From assembly GCF_000378965.1 (NCBI RefSeq), contig NZ_KB900536.1, positions 1,790,052-1,854,051 on the forward strand: DNA of 64,000 nucleotides, read 5' to 3'. Shown piece by piece: positions 19,460 to 28,288 of this stretch. The notes beneath the pieces were generated by a model. The model searched no databases and was not told the DNA's origin. It was given only the letters and a program-made list of their open reading frames with translations. The DNA is from Thioalkalivibrio thiocyanodenitrificans ARhD 1. GTDB lineage: Bacteria; Pseudomonadota; Gammaproteobacteria; Ectothiorhodospirales; Ectothiorhodospiraceae. Both the position numbers and the translations under genes were made by a program. Each line of letters opens with the position of its first letter. Position 1 is the first letter of the stretch.

Positions 19460-20508
19460 CCCACGTGATGCTGAGCGGGGGGTTCGGCGGCGCCGAACGC
19501 TATTTCGTGGATCTTTGCAACGCGCTGGCCAGGCGCGGGCACGGGGTGCAGGCCATCTGCCAGCGGGGATCCGCGGCCCATGAGCGGCTGGTCGGGGCAC
19601 CGGGCGTCGCGCTCACGCCGATCCGTGTGATGGGCGCCTGGGATCCCCTGGCCCGCCGCGCCATCGGCCGGGCGCTCACGGCATTCCGGCCGCACTTGGT
19701 GCACGCCCATCTGGCGCGGGGTGCCTGGCTGGGCGGACAGGCGGCGCACCGGCTGGGGCTGCCGGTGATGACCAAGCTCCACAACTACGTCAAGCTCAAG
19801 TACTACCGGCACGTGGACTGGTTCAATGTAACCACCGCCAGCCAACGGGACTATCTGCGCGGCAAGGGGATCGACCCGGCCCGGATCCGGGTGATCCCCA
19901 ACTTCTCCTCGCTGCCGCCGGTCACCACCCGCCCCGCCGCCGGCCGGCCGGCGCTCAACTGGCTCAGCTACGGACGTCTGGTCCATAAGAAGGGCTTCGA
20001 CCTGTTGTTGCAGGCCTTTTCCGTGCTGCGCGAGACCCACCCCGGTGCGCGCCTGTGCATCGGCGGCGACGGCGAGGAACGGGCCCACCTGCGCACGCGC
20101 GCCCGGGAGCTGGGCCTGGCGGATCATGTGACCTTTCCCGGATGGATCTCCGACGTGCCGGGCGCACTCGACCGGGCCGATATGTTCATATTGCCTTCCC
20201 GGGACGAGCCCTTCGGGATCGTGGTGCTGGAGGCCATGGCCCGGGGCGTTCCCATCGTCTCCACGCGCACGCAGGGGCCCGTGGAGATTCTCGACGACGC
20301 CACCGCCTGGCTCTGCCGCGTAAACGACGCCGGCGATCTTGCCCTGGGCATGCAACGGGCGGCCGCATCCGCCGGGGAGCGCGATCTGCGGGCCGAACGG
20401 GCGCTTGCCCGTTACCGGGACGTCTACCACGAGGACGCGGTGCTGCCCGCGCTGATGGATCTTTACCGGCAGATCACCGAGACTGGCGCCGATTCCGTCC
20501 CGCCCTGA
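19450..20508 (+). CDS. GT4-family glycosyltransferase
   Basis: 352-residue GT-B enzyme. It begins MRVTHVMLSGGFGGAERYF and carries SYGRLVHKKGFDLLLQAF and the donor-site motif PSRDEPFGIVVLEAMARGVPIVS. The start codon lies inside the preceding gene, showing co-translation. It is probably a lipopolysaccharide core or O-antigen sugar transferase. Confidence 0.88.
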   Translation: MRVTHVMLSGGFGGAERYFVDLCNALARRGHGVQAICQRGSAAHERLVGAPGVALTPIRVMGAWDPLARRAIGRALTAFRPHLVHAHLARGAWLGGQAAHRLGLPVMTKLHNYVKLKYYRHVDWFNVTTASQRDYLRGKGIDPARIRVIPNFSSLPPVTTRPAAGRPALNWLSYGRLVHKKGFDLLLQAFSVLRETHPGARLCIGGDGEERAHLRTRARELGLADHVTFPGWISDVPGALDRADMFILPSRDEPFGIVVLEAMARGVPIVSTRTQGPVEILDDATAWLCRVNDAGDLALGMQRAAASAGERDLRAERALARYRDVYHEDAVLPALMDLYRQITETGADSVPP

Positions 20509-20565
20509 GCGACCTGCCCCACCGGGGCAGGAAAGACCGAAATCACCACAAGGAATCTTCGACAC

Positions 20566-21303
20566 ATGAGTGAAACACCCGGCACCAATGTCATCTGCAT
20601 GAAGTGGGGAACGGCCTACACGGCCCGCGATGTGAACGTGCTTCATCGAATGGTGGCGCGTCATCTGGCCCGCCCCCACCGCTTCGTGTGCTTCACGGAC
20701 GATCCCGCAGGCCTTGATCCCGGCATCGAGCACTTCCCGTTGCCGGATGTTCATGTGCCGCCGCGGCTCATGAACGAGGCATGGCTGAAGCTCGGCACCT
20801 ACAGCGCGCCCCTGGCCGACCTGACCGGCACCGCGCTGTTTCTCGACCTGGACATCGTCATCGTGGATTCCATCGACTGCTTCTTCGAGCATCCGGGCGA
20901 ATTCTGCATCATCCACAACTGGACCCATCCGGACCGCATCGTGGGCAACTCGTCGGTGTACCGGTTCAGGGTGGGCGAATTGTCCTGGGTGCTGGACAGA
21001 TACCACGAGGATCCCGAACGGGCCAAGGAGACCTATCGGAACGAACAGGCCTTCCTGTCACACAGCCTGCAGGACGCAGGCGTCGACATGACCTACTGGC
21101 CGGCGGAATGGTGTGTCAGCTTCAAGAAGCACTGCATGCCCAGCCGGCTGCTGGCCCCGTTCGTGACACCCGGAAAGCCGCCCGGCGCGAGAATCATCGC
21201 CTTTCACGGACATCCGAAGCCCGATGAGGCCATCCGGGGTGAATGGAAGGGCCGCTGGAAGAAGATGCGGCCCACGCCGTGGATCGCGGAGCACTGGCGT
21301 TAG
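20566..21303 (+). CDS. Putative glycosyltransferase (GT-A-like, DxD)
   Basis: 245-residue protein with a GT-A-like layout. NVICMKWGTAYTARDVNVL opens the fold, FVCFTDD follows, and TALFLDLDIVIVDSID supplies a DxD-type metal site near residue 98. A second conserved patch near the C-terminus, IIAFHGHPKP, resembles the HGxxKP motif of GT8-like enzymes. It lies 57 bases after the second GT4 gene with an AAGGAATC site, within the same envelope-sugar cluster. Confidence 0.75.
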   Translation: MSETPGTNVICMKWGTAYTARDVNVLHRMVARHLARPHRFVCFTDDPAGLDPGIEHFPLPDVHVPPRLMNEAWLKLGTYSAPLADLTGTALFLDLDIVIVDSIDCFFEHPGEFCIIHNWTHPDRIVGNSSVYRFRVGELSWVLDRYHEDPERAKETYRNEQAFLSHSLQDAGVDMTYWPAEWCVSFKKHCMPSRLLAPFVTPGKPPGARIIAFHGHPKPDEAIRGEWKGRWKKMRPTPWIAEHWR

Positions 21304-21390
21304 GCGTGCGCCTGTTGATCAGGCAGACCGTTGAAACCGACAGCCCCCCCCCGGGACGACCCCGAAATCGCAACATCTGATGGACACCGA

Positions 21391-22416
21391 GTGAATTCAC
21401 GGCCTCTGAACATCGCTCAAGTGGTTGCCAGCTCCGGTGCAGGCGGACTGGAAAAACATGTCGGGGAGTTGTGTGAAGAACTCGCGAAGGCCGGCCATGG
21501 TGTAACGGTCATCGCTCCTCAGGAATTCACACGGCAACTTCCCCACGGCATCGAAGGCCGGGCGGTCCGCCTGGATCGTGGGAGACATGATCCGAGATCA
21601 TTGCTTGCTCTGACGCGCACCCTGCGCGGCCTGGACTGTGACATCGTTCATGCACACGCGACCAAGGCGGCCTTCATGACCGGACTCATCCGGCCGTTAC
21701 TTCGATGTCCCACCGTCGCGACACTTCACAATGTCAAGCACAGCCTGTCGGCCTACCGTATGCACGACCATGTGATCGCCGTCAGTCGGACACTTGCTCG
21801 GGAATTTTCGCCCGGGCAAGTGAGCGTGATCTACCACGGCATCAGGGCCAGGGAGATCGTGCCCATGGATCTACGCACCCTGTTCAATCTACCACCTGAA
21901 CGTCCGGTCCTGCTGGCAGTCGGCCGGCTCGTCCCGGCCAAGGGGTTTGATGTACTGATCGAGGCGGTGTCGGGGCTCCCGGTGTCCCTGCTGATCGCCG
22001 GTGACGGCCCGACGCAACCATACCTCGCGGCCGCCGCGGAGAAATGCGGTGAGTCGACAGCAATTCGTTTTCTGGGATATCGAAATGACATTCCGTCTCT
22101 CATGGCCCACAGCGATGCAGTGGTGATCTCGTCGCGGCGCGAGGGTTTCTCCTACGTCTTTGCCGAAGCCGCCCTGCTGAAAAGGCCGGTGCTGTCCACG
22201 GATGTACCCGTTCCAAACGAGGTACTTCCCTCTGATCTAATCGTGAGAACGGGCAGTGCCGTCGCTCTGCGTCAGAGACTGCAGCAATTACTGGAGGACA
22301 TCAGCCACTGGAATGAAATCATGGAGCCGGTGTACCGCTTCGCCGAACAACAACTGAACCTGAACGCCATGACGGAGAAAACACTGGCAACCTACCGGAA
22401 GATCATCGGTCATTGA
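21391..22416 (+). CDS. GT4-family glycosyltransferase
   Basis: 341-residue GT-B enzyme. Family blocks are VASSGAGGLEKHVGELCEEL, HAHATKAAFM, AVGRLVPAKGFDVLIEAV and SRREGFSYVFAEAALLKRPVLS. The start is uncertain: GTG 21391 is preferred because homology begins at once, while a TTG at 21331 would add 20 residues. Base composition looks slightly less GC-rich than in the preceding genes, which may reflect more recent acquisition. It is convergent with the O-antigen ligase gene. Confidence 0.85.
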   Translation: MNSRPLNIAQVVASSGAGGLEKHVGELCEELAKAGHGVTVIAPQEFTRQLPHGIEGRAVRLDRGRHDPRSLLALTRTLRGLDCDIVHAHATKAAFMTGLIRPLLRCPTVATLHNVKHSLSAYRMHDHVIAVSRTLAREFSPGQVSVIYHGIRAREIVPMDLRTLFNLPPERPVLLAVGRLVPAKGFDVLIEAVSGLPVSLLIAGDGPTQPYLAAAAEKCGESTAIRFLGYRNDIPSLMAHSDAVVISSRREGFSYVFAEAALLKRPVLSTDVPVPNEVLPSDLIVRTGSAVALRQRLQQLLEDISHWNEIMEPVYRFAEQQLNLNAMTEKTLATYRKIIGH

Positions 22417-22439
22417 GCACGGTCGAAAACCGGGCCCCC

Positions 22440-23816
22440 TCACCCGGGCACCTGCGTGCACGTAGCACGCTGTTGACGCCAGATGTGGGTGACAAATCCC
22501 GCCAGCACCAGATTGTGGACAAGCGCTCCCGTACTGTAGAACAGGAATGACTCAAAGAAATTTATAACCAGAAAGAACATGAGGAACGCCCCGAGGAAAA
22601 GCATGAAATCCCCTTCAAGCCATCCGCGACGCCAGGCCCGCCAACTGTTGATGACTACCCAAGCAAGCAGTCCGGCAAAGAACATCGCTCCGAGAAGACC
22701 GTAATTGATCAACAACTCCAGATAGGAGTTGTGCAAGTGGCCGAAATTCTGACTTATCTCCCTGGGTACGGAGTCGGTATTTTCCAATACGATACGCCCT
22801 CCCCCTGAGCCCCATCCGACCAGAGGACTGCGCGGAATCCATTCCAGCGACGCCTTCCAGGCAGTGATGCGCACGCCCGCGCTGGTTACGGTCATCGAGT
22901 CCCCGTTACCGGCCAACAGCTGCGAGATTGCCACCGAGTCGCCTCGCATGCGCTCGGCGATGTCCCTGCCATCGGAGACCACGGCGATCAGCGCCAACAC
23001 CATCACCAGAGCACCCACCAACCCTAAAGACAGCACACGCGTGAGTCCGCGCTGCTGAGCATCCGCATGGCCATGATACTGCCCCCGCCAACGCGTCGCG
23101 ATGGCATAAAGAAAAAACGGAAAACTTAAGAGCACGGCCAGCCAAGCCGCACGTGTCTGCGTCACGGCGAGACCTGCAATGCACAGCACGACGGCAATGA
23201 GGTAGACAACGGCCTGCCAGGAAAACAACGACCCAGCGTTGCTAAGGAAACGCGCCGAAAAGGACATCAAACCCAGCAAAGTCACTCCGAGAAACATGGC
23301 AGTATGCTGCTCATTCCGCAGATTGAAATGAACACGATCCCCCGAGAAGCCGCGAGCCCAGTCATGCCAGCCCTCCCCCATGGTCCAGGGCATCAGGACC
23401 ACGGCACCGGCAGCCACACCCCAGAACAGGAGCACGTTTCGGGAACTCCCTGCCAGCGCCCACGCCAAGGGCAGGAAAATGAGCAACCGGGCCATGAGGT
23501 CCAGGTTGGGGTAGGGCTGCGCCCAGTCCCTATACAACAGGAAGGTGAATGTCCAACTGAGGGCGGGTATCACCACGGACGCGAGTATCACAAGTGCCCA
23601 CCACATTCGCCCGACACCATCACCGGCGACAAAGAATCGCCAGAAGGCCACGATAACCAGCAATCCGAAGGCGATGTCCGAGATTCCCTTGGCAGTGAAC
23701 AGCAGGCCCGCAGACAACAGCGCGGTGATCGCCACGAATGCACGCTGAGCACTCCCGTCAAGCCAGGCGTCGCGATCTTCCCATAATCTGTCGATGATTT
23801 TGCCGGCAGCGTTCAT
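22440..23816 (-). CDS. O-antigen ligase family protein (WaaL-like)
   Basis: 458-residue polytopic inner-membrane protein with about 10-12 hydrophobic helices and a large periplasmic loop. That loop contains the Wzy_C/ligase motif GHLHNSYLELLINYG, the conserved His-rich region of O-antigen ligases. It would join O-chain to lipid A core in the periplasm. ATG 23816 is preferred; a TTG at 23912 would add 32 polar residues. Polymerase (Wzy) and ligase (WaaL) are hard to tell apart; gene context fits a ligase. The 190 bases upstream show no other gene. Confidence 0.8.
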   Translation of the reverse strand: MNAAGKIIDRLWEDRDAWLDGSAQRAFVAITALLSAGLLFTAKGISDIAFGLLVIVAFWRFFVAGDGVGRMWWALVILASVVIPALSWTFTFLLYRDWAQPYPNLDLMARLLIFLPLAWALAGSSRNVLLFWGVAAGAVVLMPWTMGEGWHDWARGFSGDRVHFNLRNEQHTAMFLGVTLLGLMSFSARFLSNAGSLFSWQAVVYLIAVVLCIAGLAVTQTRAAWLAVLLSFPFFLYAIATRWRGQYHGHADAQQRGLTRVLSLGLVGALVMVLALIAVVSDGRDIAERMRGDSVAISQLLAGNGDSMTVTSAGVRITAWKASLEWIPRSPLVGWGSGGGRIVLENTDSVPREISQNFGHLHNSYLELLINYGLLGAMFFAGLLAWVVINSWRAWRRGWLEGDFMLFLGAFLMFFLVINFFESFLFYSTGALVHNLVLAGFVTHIWRQQRATCTQVPG

Positions 23817-24008
23817 GGACAGTCGGCCGGTGGCCCGTACGACAACGGGGCGATTCCGTAATTTTTCATACCTAGGGAGAAAGGCAGACTGCTCATAAGG
23901 ACGGCTCGGCAAGCCGATGGTCGGATTGGCGAACGGATCCCTGTGGACAAGCTCGTCGGGCCGGTCGACCCGCTTGCCCTGAATCGGGTCAACAGCCGCC
24001 CCGACACA

Positions 24009-24227
24009 TCAGTCGGTGAAAACGTACTCGGTACCGCAGTATGGACAGATCATACGGCCGTCCGGCGCGTCCTCGATGGGAATGAAAACGCGCGGATGGG
24101 AGGCCCACAGGGCCGTGCCGGGCTGCGGGCAGTGCAGGGGCAGATCGGCCCGGGTCAGGGCCACGCTGGTCTGGGCGTTGGCGGGCTGACACTGGTCCTG
24201 GTGTTCGGCGGTATGAGGGTTGGGCAT
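24009..24227 (-). CDS. Zinc-finger domain protein (zf-CHCC)
   Basis: 72-residue protein with the CHCC zinc site: Cys33, His44, Cys61 and Cys64, the last two in ICPYCGTEY. The domain is shared with the NDUFS6 subunit of complex I. Small bacterial members are commonly encoded beside ilvE, as here, but their function is unknown. It is 47 bases downstream of ilvE and probably shares its transcript. Confidence 0.85.
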   Translation of the reverse strand: MPNPHTAEHQDQCQPANAQTSVALTRADLPLHCPQPGTALWASHPRVFIPIEDAPDGRMICPYCGTEYVFTD

Positions 24228-24249
24228 CAGATCACCGTAACGGATGAAT

Positions 24250-24270
24250 GGGCAGGATTAACAGGATTTC
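24250..24270. repeat. ACAGGATT word repeat after ilvE
   Basis: GGCAGGATTAACAGGATTT lies a few bases past the ilvE stop. The same AGGATT/ATCCTG vocabulary fills the ilvE-glnE gap. Confidence 0.5.
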
Positions 24271-24274
24271 TCAT

Positions 24275-25195
24275 TCAAACAAATGTCAGCCACGCCTCGT
24301 GCCTGTCGGTTCGGCCGTGCACCACGTCGAAGTACAGGCTCTGCAGGCGCTCGGTGATGGGGCCTCGCCCGCCGTTTCCGATGGGGCGGCAGTCCAGTTC
24401 GCGGATGGGGGTCACCTCGGCGGCGGTGCCGGTGAAGAAGGCCTCGTCAGCCACGTAGACCTCGTCGCGGGTGATGCGCTTCTCCCGGACCTCGATTCCC
24501 TCCTCGGCGGCCAGGGCGACGATGGTCCTGCGGGTGATGCCGTCCAGGGCGGACGTCAGTTCCGGAGTGTAGATGACACCGTCCTGGATCATGAAGAAGT
24601 TCTCGCCGCTGCCTTCCGACACGTAGCCCTCGACATCCAGCAGCAGGGCCTCGTCGTAGCCGCAGGACAGGGCCTCCTGCAGGGCCAGCATGGAGTTCAT
24701 GTAATTGCCGTTGGCCTTGGCCTTGCACATGGTGATGTTCACGTGATGCCGGTTGAACGAGGAGGTCTTGATGCGAATGCCCCGCTCCATGTTCTCCGCC
24801 CCGAGGTAGGCACCCCACTCCCAGGCCGCGACGATGGCGTGGACCTTGAGATTGTCCGCACGCAGGCCCATGCCCTCTGATCCGTAGAAGCACATGGGAC
24901 GTATATAGGCGCTCTTGAGGTGATTCTCCCGTACCGCCCCCTTCTGTGCCTCGTTGATCTGATCCTCGGTGAAGGGGATGGTCATGCCCAGGATGCGGGC
25001 CGAGCGGAACAGCCGCCGGGTATGTTCCTCCAGGCGGAAGATGGCGGGCCCCCGGTCGGTCTGATAGGCGCGCACACCCTCGAACACGCCCATGCCATAG
25101 TGAAGGGTGTGGGTCAGCACGTGCGTGGTGGCTTCGCGCCAGGGCACCATTTCGCCGTCGTACCAGATCAGACCGTCACGGTCGGCCATCGACAT
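24275..25195 (-). CDS. ilvE: Branched-chain amino acid aminotransferase
   Basis: PLP fold-type IV aminotransferase for the last step of Leu, Ile and Val synthesis. It has 306 residues (E. coli 309). Conserved features are HTLHYGMGVFEGVRAY, the PLP Lys region in CKAKANGNYMNSMLA and the phosphate-binding EITRRTI-like segment (DGITRRTIVALA). ATG 25195 follows TTGAGGTGATCCCC. It is followed by the zinc-finger gene and preceded by glnE on the same strand, with a repeat element between. Confidence 0.97.
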   Translation of the reverse strand: MSMADRDGLIWYDGEMVPWREATTHVLTHTLHYGMGVFEGVRAYQTDRGPAIFRLEEHTRRLFRSARILGMTIPFTEDQINEAQKGAVRENHLKSAYIRPMCFYGSEGMGLRADNLKVHAIVAAWEWGAYLGAENMERGIRIKTSSFNRHHVNITMCKAKANGNYMNSMLALQEALSCGYDEALLLDVEGYVSEGSGENFFMIQDGVIYTPELTSALDGITRRTIVALAAEEGIEVREKRITRDEVYVADEAFFTGTAAEVTPIRELDCRPIGNGGRGPITERLQSLYFDVVHGRTDRHEAWLTFV

Positions 25196-25224
25196 GGGGA
25201 TCACCTCAATTGTTCGTATCTGTT

Positions 25225-25313
25225 GTCTGAATCAGAAACGGGCAGGGTCATCGACATCTGACAGGATCACATGATTTGCAGGATCAAGGACCCTCAGAAC
25301 GAATCCTGTTCAT
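25225..25313. repeat. AGGATC/ATCCTG inverted word element
   Basis: ACAGGAT (25261) and ATCCTGT (25303) form inverted ends around a core that also contains GCAGGATC. A further GTCTGAATCAGAAAC palindrome lies on the ilvE side. The element fills the glnE-ilvE gap and starts one base after the glnE stop codon. Confidence 0.5.
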
Positions 25314-28220
25314 TCAGTTCTTTCCACCTTCCATCACCCGGCGCCACAGGTCGCGTACGCCCTCCCGCTCCTGCGCAAACTCCGCCGCATCCACCACCGC
25401 AGGACTCTCCTGAAGCGTCAGGCGATGGATCCGGTCCCTGAAGGCGCGATAGGTGTCGGTCAGGAAGCGCGCATCCGCTTCGGGCAACAGCCCGCACTCC
25501 ACCAGGCGCTCCAGGATGCGGATATTGTCCGGGTAGTCCAGGAGCGGCGGGTGATCGCAGGCATGCGCCAAAACGCAGTATTGGACCATAAATTCGATGT
25601 CCGCGATACCACCCGGATCCCGCTTGAGATCGAAGCTGCCGTTCTGCCGTGATGCATGCTCGGACCACATCTTCTCGCGCATCTCGCGCACCTCGTCGCG
25701 CAGCCTGCCGCGTTCGCGGCAGATCCCCAGAATGCGCCGGCGCAGTTCACCGAAGGCCTCACCGATGCGCGTATCACCCGCCACGGGCCGGGCGCGCACC
25801 AGAGCCTGATGCTCCCAGGTCCAGGCCCTGGTCTCCTGGTACTGCTCGAAGGCATTGAGGCTGCTCACCAGCAGTCCCGAGGCGCCGCTCGGCCGCAGGC
25901 GGGTGTCCACCTCGTAGAGCCGCCCGGCGCCCGTGTAGGTGCCGAGCACGTGCACCACCCGCTGTCCCACACGGGCGAAGAACTCGCTGTTGTCCACGGA
26001 TCGCTCGCCGTCTGTCACCTGCCGCTCGCCGGCGCTGTCGTGGACGAACACGATGTCCAGATCGGATCCGTACCCCAGCTCCAGACCGCCCAGCTTGCCA
26101 TAGCCGATGATGGCGAATCCCGGCTCGTACTCCCGGCCGTCGAGCACGCATCGGGGACGGCCGTGACGGGCGTGAAGCTGCTCCAGCACCACCGACAGCA
26201 CGCGCTCGAGCACCACCTCGGCGATCCAGGTCAGATGGTCGCTCACCTTCATGATGGGCAGAACGCCCATGATGTCGGCGGCGGCCACCTTGAGCACCTG
26301 CACCTGCCGGAACTGGCGCAGGCGATCCATGACCTGCTCCATGTCCTCGCCGGGGACCTGGCCCAGTTCCTCATCCAGCTCCCGGGCCAGTCCCTCACGA
26401 TCCGGCGGCGCATACAGGCTGCGGGGATCCAGCAACTCATCCAGCAGCAGGGGATGACGCGTCAGCAGTTCGGCCAGCCAGGGGCTCGCCGCGCACAGCT
26501 TGACCAGCTGGGACAGCGCCATGGGGCTTTCCACCAGCAGTGAGAGGTACACCGAACGCCGTGCGATGGCCCGCACCAGGGTGAGGAGCCGCGTGAGCGT
26601 CACGTCGGGGTTGTCGGTGCCGGCAGCGGCGCCGAGCAGCAGCGGCATGAGGCGGTCGAGCCGCTCGCGCCCGGTAGCCGTGAGTGCGCGGCACACGGGG
26701 CTCCCGCGCAGGTCCTCGACCCACTCCAGCGCCTTGGCGGGGTCCGCGAATCCCCGCTCCGACAGGATCGCCTCGGCCTTCTCTCCGCTGCGGTCGCCGG
26801 CCCAGACGGAGGCCAGCACCGCCTGATCGTCTTCCGGGCGCCCGTCGTCCCGATGTCCGCCCTGGGGTGCGGCGAACACCTGGTCGAAGTGCTCGTGCAC
26901 CCGGCGCCGATGGGAGGACAGCGCCCGCTGGAATGCGGACCAGTCCGCAAAGCCCATGGAGAATGCCAGGCGTGCGCGTGCCTCTTCGGACTCGGGCAGA
27001 CGGTGGGTCTGCTGGTCCCCGGCCATCTGCAGGTGATTCTCAGTGCGGCGCAGGAACGCATAGGCAGCAATCAGCTGCTCGGTGGCAAATGCCGGCAGCA
27101 GACCCTGCTCGGCGAGCCGGCGCAGCACGGGGCGGATGCCGCGGAGTTGAAGGGTGGGATCCCGACCGGCGCGGATCAGCTGAAAGGCCTGGCCGATGAA
27201 CTCCACCTCGCGGATGCCGCCCTCGCCCGTCTTGATATCGTCTCCGCGGCTGCGCCGGGCCGCCTCGCGGTTGATCATGGCCTTCATGTCCCGCAAGGCG
27301 GCAAAGGCCCCGTAGTCCAGGTAACGCCGAAACACGAACGGCCGCAGGGCACTCGTCAATCGCCTTCCCGCCTGCCGGTCCCCGGCCACCACCCGGGACT
27401 TGATGAGGGCGTAGCGCTCCCATTCACGGCCATGGCGTTCGTAGTAATCCTCCATGGTGTCGAAATCCATGGCCAGCGGCCCGGAATCGCCGAAAGGCCG
27501 CAGGCGCATGTCCACGCGAAAAACAAACCCTTCGGCGGTGTTCTCGTCCAGTGCCCGAATCAGCCGCTGTCCGAGGCGGGTGAAAAACTGCTGGTTGTCC
27601 AGGGGCGAATCCCCGTCCGTGGTGCCCGCCGAGGGGAATGCGAAGATCAGGTCCACGTCCGAGGAGAAGTTGAGTTCCCTGCCGCCCAGCTTGCCCATGC
27701 CCAGCACCACCAGCCGCTGGACCCGGCCGTCGGCATCGCGCGGTTCTCCATGGCGCTCGGCCAGGCGGCTGTGAAACCAGTCGGCGGTCTGATCAATGCA
27801 GTGCTCGGCCAGGTCGGTGAGCTCGCCCAGGGTCTCGTCCAGGGTGGCCGCGCCGGACAGGTCGCGCCAGGCGATGCGCAGCATCTCCCGCTGGCGCAGT
27901 TGGCGCAGCCTGGGCAGGAGGTCCTGTTCATCGGCGCACGGCTCCACCACGGCCCGAACCCGGGCCGCCATTTCACCGGGCGCGAGCGGCCGATCGAGGG
28001 TGCCCTCATCCATCAGGTGCACCAGCAGGCCGGGCCACCGGATGCACAGCCGTACCACGAACTCGCTGCCCGCCCAGACCCGGGGCAGCGCCTCGGGCCA
28101 GCGTTCCGGCGCCCCGTCCAGCCCCCCGCAGGCAACCTCGAAATCGCTCAGCAGACGGGAAAGCTGCGCATGAAAGCGCTCGGGCACAGGGTCCAGAGAA
28201 GGCCGGGGCGTGGGGCTCAT
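25314..28220 (-). CDS. glnE: Bifunctional glutamine-synthetase adenylyltransferase/deadenylylase
   Basis: 968-residue enzyme that adds or removes AMP on glutamine synthetase in response to GlnB. Two nucleotidyltransferase domains are visible: the N-terminal one has GMGKLGGRELNFSSDVDLIF (deadenylylation) and the C-terminal one GYGKLGGLELGYGSDLDIVF (adenylylation), each followed by a helical bundle. ATG 28220 is preferred over the TTG just before it. The length matches the family. The gene lies just downstream of a group II intron. Confidence 0.97.
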   Translation of the reverse strand: MSPTPRPSLDPVPERFHAQLSRLLSDFEVACGGLDGAPERWPEALPRVWAGSEFVVRLCIRWPGLLVHLMDEGTLDRPLAPGEMAARVRAVVEPCADEQDLLPRLRQLRQREMLRIAWRDLSGAATLDETLGELTDLAEHCIDQTADWFHSRLAERHGEPRDADGRVQRLVVLGMGKLGGRELNFSSDVDLIFAFPSAGTTDGDSPLDNQQFFTRLGQRLIRALDENTAEGFVFRVDMRLRPFGDSGPLAMDFDTMEDYYERHGREWERYALIKSRVVAGDRQAGRRLTSALRPFVFRRYLDYGAFAALRDMKAMINREAARRSRGDDIKTGEGGIREVEFIGQAFQLIRAGRDPTLQLRGIRPVLRRLAEQGLLPAFATEQLIAAYAFLRRTENHLQMAGDQQTHRLPESEEARARLAFSMGFADWSAFQRALSSHRRRVHEHFDQVFAAPQGGHRDDGRPEDDQAVLASVWAGDRSGEKAEAILSERGFADPAKALEWVEDLRGSPVCRALTATGRERLDRLMPLLLGAAAGTDNPDVTLTRLLTLVRAIARRSVYLSLLVESPMALSQLVKLCAASPWLAELLTRHPLLLDELLDPRSLYAPPDREGLARELDEELGQVPGEDMEQVMDRLRQFRQVQVLKVAAADIMGVLPIMKVSDHLTWIAEVVLERVLSVVLEQLHARHGRPRCVLDGREYEPGFAIIGYGKLGGLELGYGSDLDIVFVHDSAGERQVTDGERSVDNSEFFARVGQRVVHVLGTYTGAGRLYEVDTRLRPSGASGLLVSSLNAFEQYQETRAWTWEHQALVRARPVAGDTRIGEAFGELRRRILGICRERGRLRDEVREMREKMWSEHASRQNGSFDLKRDPGGIADIEFMVQYCVLAHACDHPPLLDYPDNIRILERLVECGLLPEADARFLTDTYRAFRDRIHRLTLQESPAVVDAAEFAQEREGVRDLWRRVMEGGKN

Positions 28221-28288
28221 CAAACCAGATTACGGGGCGCCCCGACGCCCCGCAAGCCCGCCGTGCCAGGCCCGATGCGGGCATCGGC